This document shows, piece by piece, positions 37,253 through 47,189 of a DNA stretch of 64,000 nt. The notes under the pieces were generated by a model that was not told the origin of the DNA, did no database searches, and worked only from the letters and a program-made list of their open reading frames with translations. A program made the position numbers and the translations under genes. Position 1 is the first letter of the stretch, and each line of letters begins with the position of its first letter. The DNA is from Herbinix sp. (GTDB lineage Bacteria > Bacillota > Clostridia > Lachnospirales > Lachnospiraceae), in the NCBI GenBank assembly GCA_029256105.1, contig JAQSYO010000024.1:1-64000 (forward strand). The letters are read 5' to 3'.

Positions 37253-38833
37253 TTACTCCCCCTTGGATAAGACATAAAAACTTACTATCGTCCCGTGAGG
37301 CTCATGATTTTTAATTGTAATCTTACCGTCATGTGCTTCAACAATTGATTTACAGAGAGCAAGTCCTAATCCCATACCTTTTCGATTTGCATTACTTTTC
37401 GAGCTACCATGATAATATCGTTCAAATATATAAGATAAATCCTCTTGTAAGATACCTGGTCCATTATCTTTTACCTCGAAAACAACATGATTTGCTTCAC
37501 GGTATAATGAGACGTTTATCTCACTTTCTACCGGTGAATAGTTAATAGCATTATTCAAAATATTTACTATTACTTGTCTTATTAATATTCCATCTACTCT
37601 TATTAATATAATTTCATCCGGAATATTCACAAAAATATTATGTCGATGTGCATGCTTTTTAACATGTGTTACTGCATCCGTAATAATCTCTTCTGCAGCC
37701 TCATCCCCTATGTTCAATTTCACTCTTCCCTCGTCAAATCGTGTTGTCTGCAGTATATTTTCAACTAATTCATTCAACCAATCAGCATCTTCATAGACAC
37801 TTAGTAAAAAGTTTTTTCTGACTTCATCACTAAGTTTATCATAATTGTCTAGTGCTGTGCTCGTCAATCCCATAATACCTGCTAATGGAGTACGAAAATC
37901 ATGAGAGATGGATCTTAACATATCCGCACGTAAATGCTCTTTTTGCATTTCAATTTGAACCTTTTTTTGCTTCTCAGTTATTTTTTGTCGTTCAAAAACA
38001 ACAGAAATCTGTGGAATAATCACATCAATGAAGGTACTTTGAGCGTAAGAAAGAAGATAGCCACCTGGTAGAGCTAGTCCTATTACTCCCAATACTCCGT
38101 TTTGGCTTAAAATCGGTTTATAGTATGCCTTTGCATCAGCGAAAAGAAGCGTCCCATGCCCACATGGACTCCCTGACTGATATGTCTCCAGACAAGCTGT
38201 TAAATCCATATCTCCATTGAAGATTTCCTCCCCTTGGATATTTCTACAAAGTACATTACCCAATGAGTCAAAAAATTGTACTAGTACATTTGCCTTAAGC
38301 TGAATTGCAATTTCTTCCGCTGAGGTTTTAGCTAACTCTTCTTCGCTCTTTACATCAAGAAGCTTTTTCTCAATATTGTATAAAGACGAAATATACTTCT
38401 CCCTATCTTCTACGTGTTGCCGCTCAAGTTTTATCCGAATAGTAAGCATACTCGTTATGAAGCCGACGATAAACATTACAAAAAAGGTAATTAAATAATT
38501 CGGATTATTTACTTTAAACGTATAGATTGGTTCCGTAAAAAAAAAGTTATAAAGCAGTACTGCGCAAATCGACGAAAACAAACTATAGATATATCCTTCT
38601 GCCAAATAGGAAAATATAAGAATCCCAAGTAAATATATCATCACTATATTAGATTCAAACGTTTTTATATGAAAGAAAGCAATCGAAATAGTAGTGCATA
38701 AAAACATGATTAATACCATAATTAAAGCAATCATTATTCTATTAGAAGATTTTTGTTTTTTATTTGTATTGTTGTTTTTTAAGTTAAAAAACATTTTAGT
38801 ATTATTCGAAATCGGTTGATGTATTCTTCTCAT
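37253..38833 (-). CDS. Short KdpD-like histidine kinase
   Basis: 526 aa. A DUF4118 four-span membrane block occupies about residues 33-132, including FFFTEPIYTFKV, the KdpD hallmark. A GAF-like domain (about 150-285) is followed by HisKA with H311 (SISHDFRTPLAG) and an intact HATPase (NNAINYSP, DNGPGI, GMGLGLALCK). It lacks the roughly 370-residue N-terminal KdpD sensor and universal-stress-protein domains of the E. coli protein. Such truncated forms occur in Clostridia. It is expected to sense K+ or ionic state from the membrane. Confidence 0.88.
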   Translation of the reverse strand: MRRIHQPISNNTKMFFNLKNNNTNKKQKSSNRIMIALIMVLIMFLCTTISIAFFHIKTFESNIVMIYLLGILIFSYLAEGYIYSLFSSICAVLLYNFFFTEPIYTFKVNNPNYLITFFVMFIVGFITSMLTIRIKLERQHVEDREKYISSLYNIEKKLLDVKSEEELAKTSAEEIAIQLKANVLVQFFDSLGNVLCRNIQGEEIFNGDMDLTACLETYQSGSPCGHGTLLFADAKAYYKPILSQNGVLGVIGLALPGGYLLSYAQSTFIDVIIPQISVVFERQKITEKQKKVQIEMQKEHLRADMLRSISHDFRTPLAGIMGLTSTALDNYDKLSDEVRKNFLLSVYEDADWLNELVENILQTTRFDEGRVKLNIGDEAAEEIITDAVTHVKKHAHRHNIFVNIPDEIILIRVDGILIRQVIVNILNNAINYSPVESEINVSLYREANHVVFEVKDNGPGILQEDLSYIFERYYHGSSKSNANRKGMGLGLALCKSIVEAHDGKITIKNHEPHGTIVSFYVLSKGE

Positions 38834-38904
38834 TAATTATCTACCTCTCCGGTTCTTTCTACCATGCTCTATACTGGAACTAATAACTACATATCATTAC
38901 AGTT

Positions 38905-40179
38905 TTAGACACAAGTACAATTCCTTATTATCTCACAAGTTTTCTCTATATCCTCCTCACTATGTGCATAAGAGATAAACATCGCCTCATATTGGGATGG
39001 TGCTAGGTAAATGCCCTTTTCTAATAAATATCCAAAGTAATTTGTATACTTATTTGTATCCGAGGTTAGCGCAGAATCAAAATCAATAACTTTCTTTGTA
39101 GTAAAAAATGTACTCATTAAAGAACCAATACGATTAACACAAACCTGATTTTCAAATCTATCTTTTATCGCACTTGCAAGCTTATTCGTTTGGAATTCTA
39201 TTCTTGTATAAACATCCGGTGTATTCTTTAACGTCTTTAATGTTTCAATACCGGCTGCTGTAGCAATCGGATTTCCAGACAAGGTCCCTGCCTGATAAAC
39301 CGGACCAATTGGAGCTACCATTTCCATAATCTCTTTTCTACCACCATATGCTCCTACCGGCATACCTCCTCCAATTACTTTTCCTAATGTAGTTAGATCT
39401 GGAGTAATACCATAATATTCTTGCGCTCCACCAAGACCCAAGCGAAATCCAGTAATAACTTCATCAAATATTAAGAGTGAATCGTGTTTAGTCGTGATGT
39501 CCCTTAAAAATTGTAGAAATCCTTCCTCTGGTAGCACAACCCCCATATTGGCAGCAACCGGTTCAACAATAATCGCCGCTATTTTATCCGCATATCGTTC
39601 GAATAGGTCTTCTACCGATTTCACATCATTATAATCAGCAACCAGTGTATTTTTAGTATAATCATAGGGTACACCTTTACTGTCCGGTACTGACTGTGTC
39701 AAAGCTCCTGAACCAGCCTTTACCAACAACCCATCGGAATGACCATGATAGCAGCCTCTAAATTTTATAATCATATCCCTGTTCGTGTATCCTCTGGCGA
39801 CTCGGATAGCACTCATAACCGCTTCTGTACCAGAACTAACCAATCGAGTCAATTCCATAGAGGGCATTAGTTCATGAATTAAATTTGCCAAGATATATTC
39901 ATTTTCAGTAGGTGCTCCAAAGGTCAGACCATTATCACAAGCTTTCTTAACAGCGTCAATAACTCCGATATGCCCATGCCCTAAGATACATGGTCCCCAA
40001 GAGCAGACATAATCGATATACTCATTGCCATCTACATCGTATAATTTGGAGCCCTTCGCTCTCTCAATGAATACTGGGGATCTTCCCACTGCCTGAAAAG
40101 CTCTTACCGGACTGTTTACTCCTCCCGGTATATATTTTTTTGATTTTTCATATAATTGATCAGATTTGTCCCAATTCAT
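38905..40179 (-). CDS. hemL: Glutamate-1-semialdehyde 2,1-aminomutase
   Basis: 424-aa PLP enzyme that converts glutamate-1-semialdehyde to 5-aminolevulinate, step 2 of the C5 route. The catalytic Lys is in TLGKVIGGGMPVGAYGG, and GTEAVMSAIRVARGYT and FDEVITGFR are typical. Length is standard. It is the last gene of the heme cluster, 10 bp after hemB. Confidence 0.97.
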   Translation of the reverse strand: MNWDKSDQLYEKSKKYIPGGVNSPVRAFQAVGRSPVFIERAKGSKLYDVDGNEYIDYVCSWGPCILGHGHIGVIDAVKKACDNGLTFGAPTENEYILANLIHELMPSMELTRLVSSGTEAVMSAIRVARGYTNRDMIIKFRGCYHGHSDGLLVKAGSGALTQSVPDSKGVPYDYTKNTLVADYNDVKSVEDLFERYADKIAAIIVEPVAANMGVVLPEEGFLQFLRDITTKHDSLLIFDEVITGFRLGLGGAQEYYGITPDLTTLGKVIGGGMPVGAYGGRKEIMEMVAPIGPVYQAGTLSGNPIATAAGIETLKTLKNTPDVYTRIEFQTNKLASAIKDRFENQVCVNRIGSLMSTFFTTKKVIDFDSALTSDTNKYTNYFGYLLEKGIYLAPSQYEAMFISYAHSEEDIEKTCEIIRNCTCV

Positions 40180-40188
40180 CCCATTTCC

Positions 40189-41154
40189 CTATCTTTCATC
40201 CATCCATTTTGCCACATCAATTGCATGATATGTAATTATAATCTTTGCTCCAGCTCGCTTCATGCCTATGAGATTTTCCATTACGATTTTTCTTTCATCA
40301 ATCCACCCATTCATAGCAGCTGCTTTCACCATGGAATATTCACCACTCACATTATAAGCCGCTATGGGATAATTCGTACTATTTGCTACTTCTCGAATAA
40401 CATCAAGGTAAGCAAGAGCTGGCTTTACCATGATTACATCTGCTCCCTCCTCAATATCCAATAAGCATTCGCGAATTGCTTCTTTACGATTTGCCGGATC
40501 CATTTGGTAAGTCTTTCTGTCACCAAAGCTTGGCGCAGAATGTGCCGCATCACGAAATGGAGAATAATATCCGGAAGCATACTTTGCACTATAAGACATA
40601 ATCATTATTTCCTTAAAACCCTTCTCATCCAATGCTTCTCTTATTGCCTTAACTCTTCCATCCATCATATCTGAGGGTGCGATAATATCAGCTCCGGCTT
40701 TCGCCATACTTACTGCCATTTTAGATAATAAAGGTAACGTTTCATCATTGAGAATTTTACCATCACAGATTAGACCACAATGACCATGAGAAGTATATTC
40801 GCAAAGACATACATCTGCAATTACTAATATGTCAGGTGCTTTTTCTTTGATAAAACGGATTGCTCTTTGTGTAATCCCATTATCATCATATGCCTCGCTT
40901 CCAACTTCATCTTTATGTGCGGGAATACCAAAGATTAAAATAGCACTAATTCCACTTTCTACGATGGATTTCAATTCCTCATCAAAACGGTCAATCGAAT
41001 ACTGGTAAATTCCAGGCATAGAACTAATCGAATTTTTAATGTTTTCACCCTCTATTATAAAAACAGGATAAACCAAGTCTGACTTTTCAATACTGGTTTC
41101 CCTGAGTAAATTCCTCATCGCTTCATTTACACGAAGTCTTCTCATTCGATACAT
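40189..41154 (-). CDS. hemB: Porphobilinogen synthase (zinc type)
   Basis: 321 aa. It condenses two 5-aminolevulinates. The Schiff-base lysines lie in [12 protein letters not shown] and [24 protein letters not shown] is the three-Cys zinc site, marking the Zn-dependent subclass. The GGAGAAAAC ribosome site is inside the upstream gene, which it overlaps by 13 bp. Confidence 0.97.
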   Translation of the reverse strand: MYRMRRLRVNEAMRNLLRETSIEKSDLVYPVFIIEGENIKNSISSMPGIYQYSIDRFDEELKSIVESGISAILIFGIPAHKDEVGSEAYDDNGITQRAIRFIKEKAPDILVIADVCLCEYTSHGHCGLICDGKILNDETLPLLSKMAVSMAKAGADIIAPSDMMDGRVKAIREALDEKGFKEIMIMSYSAKYASGYYSPFRDAAHSAPSFGDRKTYQMDPANRKEAIRECLLDIEEGADVIMVKPALAYLDVIREVANSTNYPIAAYNVSGEYSMVKAAAMNGWIDERKIVMENLIGMKRAGAKIIITYHAIDVAKWMDER

Positions 41155-42677
41155 ATGTTTTCTCCTATTTTAAATTCGTCACGGTAATTAGAGAAATATA
41201 TCTTAATTTCCTCCATCAGACTATCAATATTACTTACGCTTGCAACAATATCAACTTTCTTATTAAATTTCTTAACTGCTTCTACTGTGACTTCGCCAAT
41301 ACATGCTATTTTTATATTCTCAGAAAGTTCAATCGTAAGGGCTTTCATTTCTTCAAAAAAAGCATTTACTCCAGATGCACTCACAAATATCAAACAATCC
41401 ATATCCGGTAAGTATTCTCTATTCTCTGTTAATTTCCCTTTTATATCATAAACAGATATATCTTTATACTCGAATTTATTTTCTTTTAAAATCTCTGTTA
41501 GCTCTTCACTTCCCCCTAACGCTCTGGGGATTAATATTTTATCTTCACAGGAAACCTTTAGAGCAAATTCCCTTGCCAATTCCTTTGTCGTATACTTATC
41601 GGGAATAAAATCCGCAATATAGCCATACTTTTGTAACGCTTGTTTGGTTCCACTTCCAATTACAGCAAATTTGATTTTATTTAAGATTCGCCTATCGATC
41701 TGAAATGTCTGCATTTTGTCAAAAAAGATGTGTATTGCATTTTGACTGGTAAATATGATCCACTGATACTTCTCAATATTTTTCATTTCTTCTTGCAATT
41801 GATGTACATAAGAAGTTTCCTCCAAATGCATCGCACAAACAGTATATACCTCTGCGCCAAGCGGTTGCAAACCTTTTTCTAATTTCTCTCGCATTTCTTT
41901 CGTTCCGATTATCCCTATTTTTAAATCGGAAAGCGGTTTTCTTTTCGTTTGAACAAGTTGTAGGGCCGCAGTATCACCAACCACAATGATTGCAGGAGAG
42001 ACAACTCCTTCCCATTTCACTTTTGAGACAATATCATGAAGCGTTCCCCTAACTGTTTTTTCATTATTCCTTGTTCCGTTGGAAATTACTGCTACTGGTG
42101 TATTGCCATCTTTCCCATTTTGAATTAAGTTATCTGCAATCTGTTCCAGGTTGGATAACCCCATTAAAAATATCAGGGTTCCACCCATTTTAGCTAATAT
42201 CTCATAATTATCTGTCAGTGTATTATCATCCTTCGATTTCGTGTGTCCAGTGATTACATGAAAGCTCTGGCTTACGCCTCGATGGGTAACCGGTATCCCA
42301 ACGCTTGCAGGAACTGATATCGCAGAGGTAACCCCTGGTACCACTTCAAAAGGTATATTATTATTTAATAATTCTTCTATTTCTTCTCCTCCCCTTCCGA
42401 ATACAAAGGGGTCCCCACCTTTTAAACGTACTACACTCTCATATTGCTTAGCATTTTGCACTATTATCTGATTGATTTCCTCTTGTTTCTTTGAATGACA
42501 TCCCGCTTCTTTCCCAACAAAAATTTTAATACAATCCTCATTCACATATTCTAAAAGTTGATACGATACCAGCCTATCATAAATGACGACATCACATGTC
42601 TTTAAACATTCCATTCCTTTTATCGTAATAAGCCCTGGGTCACCAGGCCCTGCACCAACCAAATATACTGTTCCCAA
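41142..42677 (-). CDS. Uroporphyrinogen-III methyltransferase / synthase fusion
   Basis: 511 aa. Residues 1-245 are SUMT/CobA ([43 protein letters not shown]), adding two methyls to make precorrin-2. Residues about 250-505 are HemD-type uroporphyrinogen-III synthase ([21 protein letters not shown]). The fusion, usual in Clostridia, channels hydroxymethylbilane to the siroheme/cobalamin branch. It starts with TTG, nine bases after GGAGG at the end of hemC. Confidence 0.95.
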   Translation of the reverse strand: MGTVYLVGAGPGDPGLITIKGMECLKTCDVVIYDRLVSYQLLEYVNEDCIKIFVGKEAGCHSKKQEEINQIIVQNAKQYESVVRLKGGDPFVFGRGGEEIEELLNNNIPFEVVPGVTSAISVPASVGIPVTHRGVSQSFHVITGHTKSKDDNTLTDNYEILAKMGGTLIFLMGLSNLEQIADNLIQNGKDGNTPVAVISNGTRNNEKTVRGTLHDIVSKVKWEGVVSPAIIVVGDTAALQLVQTKRKPLSDLKIGIIGTKEMREKLEKGLQPLGAEVYTVCAMHLEETSYVHQLQEEMKNIEKYQWIIFTSQNAIHIFFDKMQTFQIDRRILNKIKFAVIGSGTKQALQKYGYIADFIPDKYTTKELAREFALKVSCEDKILIPRALGGSEELTEILKENKFEYKDISVYDIKGKLTENREYLPDMDCLIFVSASGVNAFFEEMKALTIELSENIKIACIGEVTVEAVKKFNKKVDIVASVSNIDSLMEEIKIYFSNYRDEFKIGENICIE

Positions 42678-42678
42678 G

Positions 42679-43572
42679 TTAAAAGTCCTCCAATATATGA
42701 TTAACCATGCTTTCTAATAGCTCCCATCGCTTCTCTAGCGTTGTGCTTTCTACTCTTTTCACTATTTTACCATTCATCATCTTCATCATCCGTATGGTAA
42801 CCATATCCTCATATACCTTCGCATATACGCCAATCGGTTCATTACATCCTGCAGAAAACAATTCCAATGCTCTACGTTCCATCGCAAGTTCCATTTTTGC
42901 TTTAGAATCAGAAATATTGTTCCATAGCTCGTTTAATTTACCATTTCTTTTTCCTTCAATGGCTATGATGCCTTGTCCTCCTGCCGGAATCAGCTCATCA
43001 ACCTCCAAATACCGGTATTGAAAGTCCAATTCTTCGTCAAGCCCAAGTCTTTTTATTCCTGCTGCCGCAAGTATAATTCCATCATAGTTACCTTCTGCCA
43101 GTTTCCTCAGCCTTGTATCAACATTTCCTCTTAAGGAACAGCATTTGACATTATTATAAATTTGTTCAATTTGAACTTGTCTTCTTAAACTGCTGGTTCC
43201 AATCACCGGTAACTCTATTTCATCAAGCTTCGTGGACTGTCTTGTAATAAGAACATCTCTTGGATCTTCTCTTTTTAAAACACCAATAATTTCTAGTCCA
43301 TCCAGTAACTCCATTGGCATATCCTTTGCACTGTGTACCGCGAAATCGATCTCATCTCGAAGGATTGCTTCTTCAAATTCAGTTACAAATACTCCTTTAC
43401 CACCAAACTCCAATAACGGCTTATCCAATATTTTATCCCCAGTTGTATGTATAATAACTATTTCACATTCAATTTCAGGATACTTCTGTTGCAAAGCACC
43501 AATCACTAAATTAGTTTGAATTAGTGCTAACCTGCTTCCTCTGGTTCCTATTTTAATCTTGTTCACATTCAT
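42679..43572 (-). CDS. hemC: Hydroxymethylbilane synthase
   Basis: 297 aa. It polymerises four porphobilinogens on a dipyrromethane cofactor held by the Cys in FSAGCNEPIG. IGTRGSRLALIQT, DFAVHSAKDMP and GTSSLRRQVQ are the substrate-binding Arg/Asp segments. It ends one base before the TTG of the downstream fusion gene, so translation is coupled. Confidence 0.97.
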   Translation of the reverse strand: MNVNKIKIGTRGSRLALIQTNLVIGALQQKYPEIECEIVIIHTTGDKILDKPLLEFGGKGVFVTEFEEAILRDEIDFAVHSAKDMPMELLDGLEIIGVLKREDPRDVLITRQSTKLDEIELPVIGTSSLRRQVQIEQIYNNVKCCSLRGNVDTRLRKLAEGNYDGIILAAAGIKRLGLDEELDFQYRYLEVDELIPAGGQGIIAIEGKRNGKLNELWNNISDSKAKMELAMERRALELFSAGCNEPIGVYAKVYEDMVTIRMMKMMNGKIVKRVESTTLEKRWELLESMVNHILEDF

Positions 43573-43599
43573 TATAATTACGGCCTCCTTCCTATCCTG

Positions 43600-44247
43600 T
43601 TATTTATATTTCTTAACCACAGAATGAATCTCTTTCGTTGTTATATTACCTTTCTTTACCTCAGCTAGGTGTATAAGTTCTTGATATATCTGTTTTCTAT
43701 TCTCCGGAGTATGCACTTCATTTTTTATATATTCCCGATATTGACCGAGTAGTTCAATTAGTGCTTCATAATAATCCGGTATAATAGCCTCAATATCCTG
43801 CTTCATTTTTGCTGCGATTGAAGGGTTATTTCCTCCAGTTGATATTGCCACCACTAAGTCTTCTTTTTTAATGATTGAAGGGAATATAAAACTGCATTCC
43901 TCTTTCACATCTACAACATTAACTAATTTATTATTTATCTTACAAAGCGTTGATATATGTGAATTAAGTACTGCATTATCGGTTGCTGCAACCACAAAGT
44001 CTGCTTCTAGGATATCCTCATCAATAAATTCTCTATTCCTTAGAATAATATGTTGTTTTCCGTCTATATCCTTTTCCGCATATGTTTTTTGTAACATATA
44101 AATGTCTTCGCAAATCCTTGGTGCAATCACGATAATTATCGTTCCAAATTCAGCTAATATTTCTATTTTCCGATGGGCTATTCGACCCCCACCTATAACA
44201 ACACAGATTTTATTCGTTATCTCAATATAAAACGGAAAGTATGCCAT
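43600..44247 (-). CDS. Precorrin-2 dehydrogenase / sirohydrochlorin ferrochelatase
   Basis: 215 aa, equivalent to the N-terminal CysG or Met8p/YlnF domain: the NAD loop VVIGGGRIAHRKIEIL, VVAATDN, VDVKEECSFIFPS and ISTGGNNPSIAAKMK. It oxidises precorrin-2 and may insert Fe to form siroheme. Its presence with the SUMT fusion shows the cluster feeds siroheme or anaerobic cobalamin synthesis. It is one base-overlapped with hemA. Confidence 0.93.
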   Translation of the reverse strand: MAYFPFYIEITNKICVVIGGGRIAHRKIEILAEFGTIIIVIAPRICEDIYMLQKTYAEKDIDGKQHIILRNREFIDEDILEADFVVAATDNAVLNSHISTLCKINNKLVNVVDVKEECSFIFPSIIKKEDLVVAISTGGNNPSIAAKMKQDIEAIIPDYYEALIELLGQYREYIKNEVHTPENRKQIYQELIHLAEVKKGNITTKEIHSVVKKYK

Positions 44248-45404
44248 TATTTATTCTCCTCATTCATATTCTGCAAGGAATCCAATAGCGTTTTAAGCTG
44301 TTCACTGCTTAAGGCTTCCTTCAGATGGTATAAAATAAAAGGAAATCCTTTTTCTTCAACCTTCTTTACCACTTTATCCATATTACCATAGAATTCTTGG
44401 AAATATATATTTTTTAGTGTCTCCTCAATACAACCATCAAGAATTAGTTCTGCTCGATCCAATTCTTTTCGTTTTATTAAATTATTTTGTTTTGAAGCAA
44501 TTTCAAAATAATCTATGTCAATAATACTGGTACCTTCGATTGTCAATATTTCTTTATCTATATCACCCGGAACAGCTAAATCGATAAATAATTTATGCTT
44601 GCAACTACCCTTTAATTCCTTTGCTACTTCCTGATAGGTGAAGGTATAATGAGGACTTGTGGTTGCACTAACAATGACATCTGCCATCTTTAAATAATGA
44701 TATCGATCACTATATTCTACTATTTTTATCTTATCGTTATTTGCAAATAATTCTTTACTATTATCATGACTTCTACTAGTCCCGATTATATTAAATTCAC
44801 TTTTACTATATAAATTCTTTATTACAATACTTCCTATTTTCCCAGTGGCTCCAACAATAAGTATATTAGATCCCCTGTTAGTTTTCAAGAAGTCGATCAC
44901 TTGATTTGCGGTTAATGTACCAATTGATACCGGAGTAATTGAAAGTTTCGTATCTGTCTTAATTAATTTTGCATTGCTTAATGCACTCTGAAACGCAATA
45001 TTCAATTCATTGCTAGTATATTTATTAATCAAAGACAATTGATAAGCATCCTTTACTTGCCGTAAAATTTCATCTTCGCCCAGGACCATAGAATCTAATC
45101 CACTTGTCACTTGAAATAAATGTCTTAAAGCTCCTTCCTTACTATAGTTATGAAAGTATTTTCTCAAATTACTGGGAGCAATATTTTTAAATTGCGCTAC
45201 TTCATTTTCTACGATAGTAATCGAGGTTTTATCTCCACTAAAATAGATTTCACTTCGATTACAAGTTGAAATAACAACACATCCATGAATTTGTTGTTTC
45301 GATATAATATATTTTTCAAACGCAAGCTGCTCACTGGCAGAGAATGCAAATAATTGTCGAATAGGAACCGGCGCAGTTTTATAACTAATACTTATACAAT
45401 ACAT
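44247..45404 (-). CDS. hemA: Glutamyl-tRNA reductase
   Basis: About 385 aa, first step of the C5 tetrapyrrole pathway: reduces Glu-tRNA to glutamate-1-semialdehyde. The catalytic Cys is C48 in VVISTCNRSEIY, and GLDSMVLGEDEILRQVKDAY and the NADPH loop ILIVGATGKIG follow. The helical dimer domain is a little short. A preceding ATG (45416) has only a poor ribosome site. The ATG at 45404 has GGAG six bases upstream and begins MYCISISYKTAPV like other HemA proteins. It heads a six-gene operon. Confidence 0.95.
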   Translation of the reverse strand: MYCISISYKTAPVPIRQLFAFSASEQLAFEKYIISKQQIHGCVVISTCNRSEIYFSGDKTSITIVENEVAQFKNIAPSNLRKYFHNYSKEGALRHLFQVTSGLDSMVLGEDEILRQVKDAYQLSLINKYTSNELNIAFQSALSNAKLIKTDTKLSITPVSIGTLTANQVIDFLKTNRGSNILIVGATGKIGSIVIKNLYSKSEFNIIGTSRSHDNSKELFANNDKIKIVEYSDRYHYLKMADVIVSATTSPHYTFTYQEVAKELKGSCKHKLFIDLAVPGDIDKEILTIEGTSIIDIDYFEIASKQNNLIKRKELDRAELILDGCIEETLKNIYFQEFYGNMDKVVKKVEEKGFPFILYHLKEALSSEQLKTLLDSLQNMNEENK

Positions 45405-45424
45405 ATTTGTCTCCATTCTTTCAA

Positions 45425-45540
45425 GAGCCCGTAAATCATGGGCTGTAAGTACAAAATTTGCCGAGTGAAGGACTATCTTTCACCCTTTCTTCCTACATAC
45501 CTACTTTCAGTAAAGGGCGAACAATATGTCCGCCCTTTAC
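45425..45540 (-). promoter_or_regulatory. Structured leader of hemA operon
   Basis: The transcript leader folds into a strong 5' stem (GTAAAGGGCG with CGCCCTTTAC, 45510-45540), a weaker GGGTGAA/TTCACTC-type stem, and AGCCC-ATGATTTAC-GGGCT (45425-45443) next to the ribosome site. No known riboswitch consensus is recognised. Confidence 0.5.
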
Positions 45541-45551
45541 TTCCACAAGCT

Positions 45552-45580
45552 ATATTATTACAATAATCTCTTCACATCAA
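45552..45580 (-). promoter_or_regulatory. Candidate hemA operon promoter
   Basis: Minus strand -35 TTGATG (45575-45580), 17-bp spacer, -10 TAATAT (45552-45557). The start near 45545 coincides with the base of the first leader hairpin. Confidence 0.55.
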
Positions 45581-45638
45581 TATCCTTATCGATAATAGTC
45601 AATAAGTACACCTATTTTTATATCATTATTTACCTAAT

Positions 45639-46007
45639 CTAGAATCCTACCTTTAAGCCTTCTCTGTCTATCTTTTTCAACCTCTTCACAGCCTCTTCAT
45701 AGGAATGGTCTATCATATTATAGATAAGTCCCTCCGCAATTCCTTGATTTAGATATACTGTATTCTTGAAAGGCTTTTGTCTGTCAGGACAATGATAACC
45801 AGCAACTACTTTATTAGGAAAGCTCTGTCGATAAAAATCTGCCAACATTGGCTCACACCGAAGCGTAATCTTCTCATCGTCTGGATACCATTCCAAGAAA
45901 ATCCGGTTGCTTACCTTATAGCAAACAGGAAATGGTCCAAAGGGGAGGTCTTGATATGCCCCAGTTTTGGCTTGGCAATAGGATTGAATATCTGCAAATG
46001 TTATCAT
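45639..46007 (-). CDS. MmcQ/YjbR family protein
   Basis: 122 aa, matching the YjbR (DUF419) fold: DLPFGPFPVCYKVSNRIFLEWYPDDEKITLRC in parts, then GYHCPDRQKPFKNTVYL and LIDHSYEEAVKRL-like ending. The family has a cyclic-nucleotide/DNA-binding-like fold without a proven role. The frame opens ten codons earlier; GGAGGAG before 46007 sets the start. Confidence 0.85.
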   Translation of the reverse strand: MITFADIQSYCQAKTGAYQDLPFGPFPVCYKVSNRIFLEWYPDDEKITLRCEPMLADFYRQSFPNKVVAGYHCPDRQKPFKNTVYLNQGIAEGLIYNMIDHSYEEAVKRLKKIDREGLKVGF

Positions 46008-46068
46008 AAACACTCCTCCTTTCGTTTTAATGATCATAAAAACTCTTCTACTCGCATTTTGTAATTTT

Positions 46069-47130
46069 CTATTTTGTAGCTATACCGCAATAACGCTTGG
46101 CTGAACTGCCTTCATTGTCAAATACTTCATAAACTGCCTTTAGTATTTCCTCTCGTCTACGAGTTTTCTCTTTTTCCTCTAAATCCAAGATGATATCTTC
46201 AATCACATGTGGTCCGAACTTGAAACGTCCCACAACTACACCATGAAAAACCCCGTCAATCAGCAAATAATATAAGGCATCCCAATCAGAGGGATATGCA
46301 ATTTTTAAATAATCTGCATATCCCTTTACCAGAAAATCATTTCGCTGTAGTAATATAACGTTCGGTTCTATCAAAGAAATCGTTTCTGCTGATAATAACT
46401 CTTTCTCCTCCTTAAGTAAATATCCATTCTTACCTTCTACCTCTACAGGTAATAGAATTTCCTCGTTCACAAGTTCTCTAACCGCTTCCTTAATTAGTTT
46501 AAGAGGAAGCCTATAATAAGATCTTAACATCTCCTCGTCACAAAAAACAAGCAGCTTTGCCGCGCGTGGTAGCACCCCTTTTAATGCTTGTACCTTACTA
46601 AATCTCTCTAAATCCACCTCTGGAAATTCGCCATCGAAAAGATACCAACCACGATCCCCTTCATTGTCTAGTTGATCCTCATACACAAGGAAAGCCTCTT
46701 GCAACTTATGAAGAGCTGGCGTAATCTCCTTAACCAGAAGTCCAGTTAACTCTTTCATCAATCCGATATTCATTGGCCCTTCCTGCTTCAGTAATTCCAT
46801 TAGTTCCATTTGAATTGATGAAAACTCCGAAGGTTCCTTTCTATAGAGGCAGGCGAATACTTCTAAGTCCTCCTCCGTTACGTAAGCGATGGAGCCACCA
46901 CCAAACCGACCTTTTAATAATTCTCGTTTCGATCGGCGAGAAGAGTTGTAATCATAATCGTCAAAATCGGCATGTCTTGGCAGAGTCGGTGGATCTCCCG
47001 GGGTAGTCCAATACATTGTAGACACTGGTGACATGTTAGCAAATAATTGATTATAATTTTCTTTAGTTACCGGATATAATAAATGTTGCCGTTTTAATCG
47101 AAGTGCTGTAATCTCAGACCATGTAATCAT
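46069..47130 (-). CDS. Winged-helix DNA-binding protein (HTH_42/AlkZ-like)
   Basis: 353 aa. The N-terminus ITALRLKRQHLLYP resembles the opening of the YcaQ/AlkZ winged-helix family (HTH_42), whose studied members are DNA glycosylases for cross-links and alkylated bases. MNIGLMKELTGL and the tail FKFGPHVIEDIILDLEEKEK fit the same family. The catalytic QxQ/QxD motif of AlkZ is not obvious, so glycosylase activity is uncertain. It is 61 bp from YjbR on the same strand. Confidence 0.75.
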   Translation of the reverse strand: MITWSEITALRLKRQHLLYPVTKENYNQLFANMSPVSTMYWTTPGDPPTLPRHADFDDYDYNSSRRSKRELLKGRFGGGSIAYVTEEDLEVFACLYRKEPSEFSSIQMELMELLKQEGPMNIGLMKELTGLLVKEITPALHKLQEAFLVYEDQLDNEGDRGWYLFDGEFPEVDLERFSKVQALKGVLPRAAKLLVFCDEEMLRSYYRLPLKLIKEAVRELVNEEILLPVEVEGKNGYLLKEEKELLSAETISLIEPNVILLQRNDFLVKGYADYLKIAYPSDWDALYYLLIDGVFHGVVVGRFKFGPHVIEDIILDLEEKEKTRRREEILKAVYEVFDNEGSSAKRYCGIATK

Positions 47131-47189
47131 TTCATATCACATCCTTTCCTTTTATTATATAACACGAACACGACGATGGTATGTCATGT

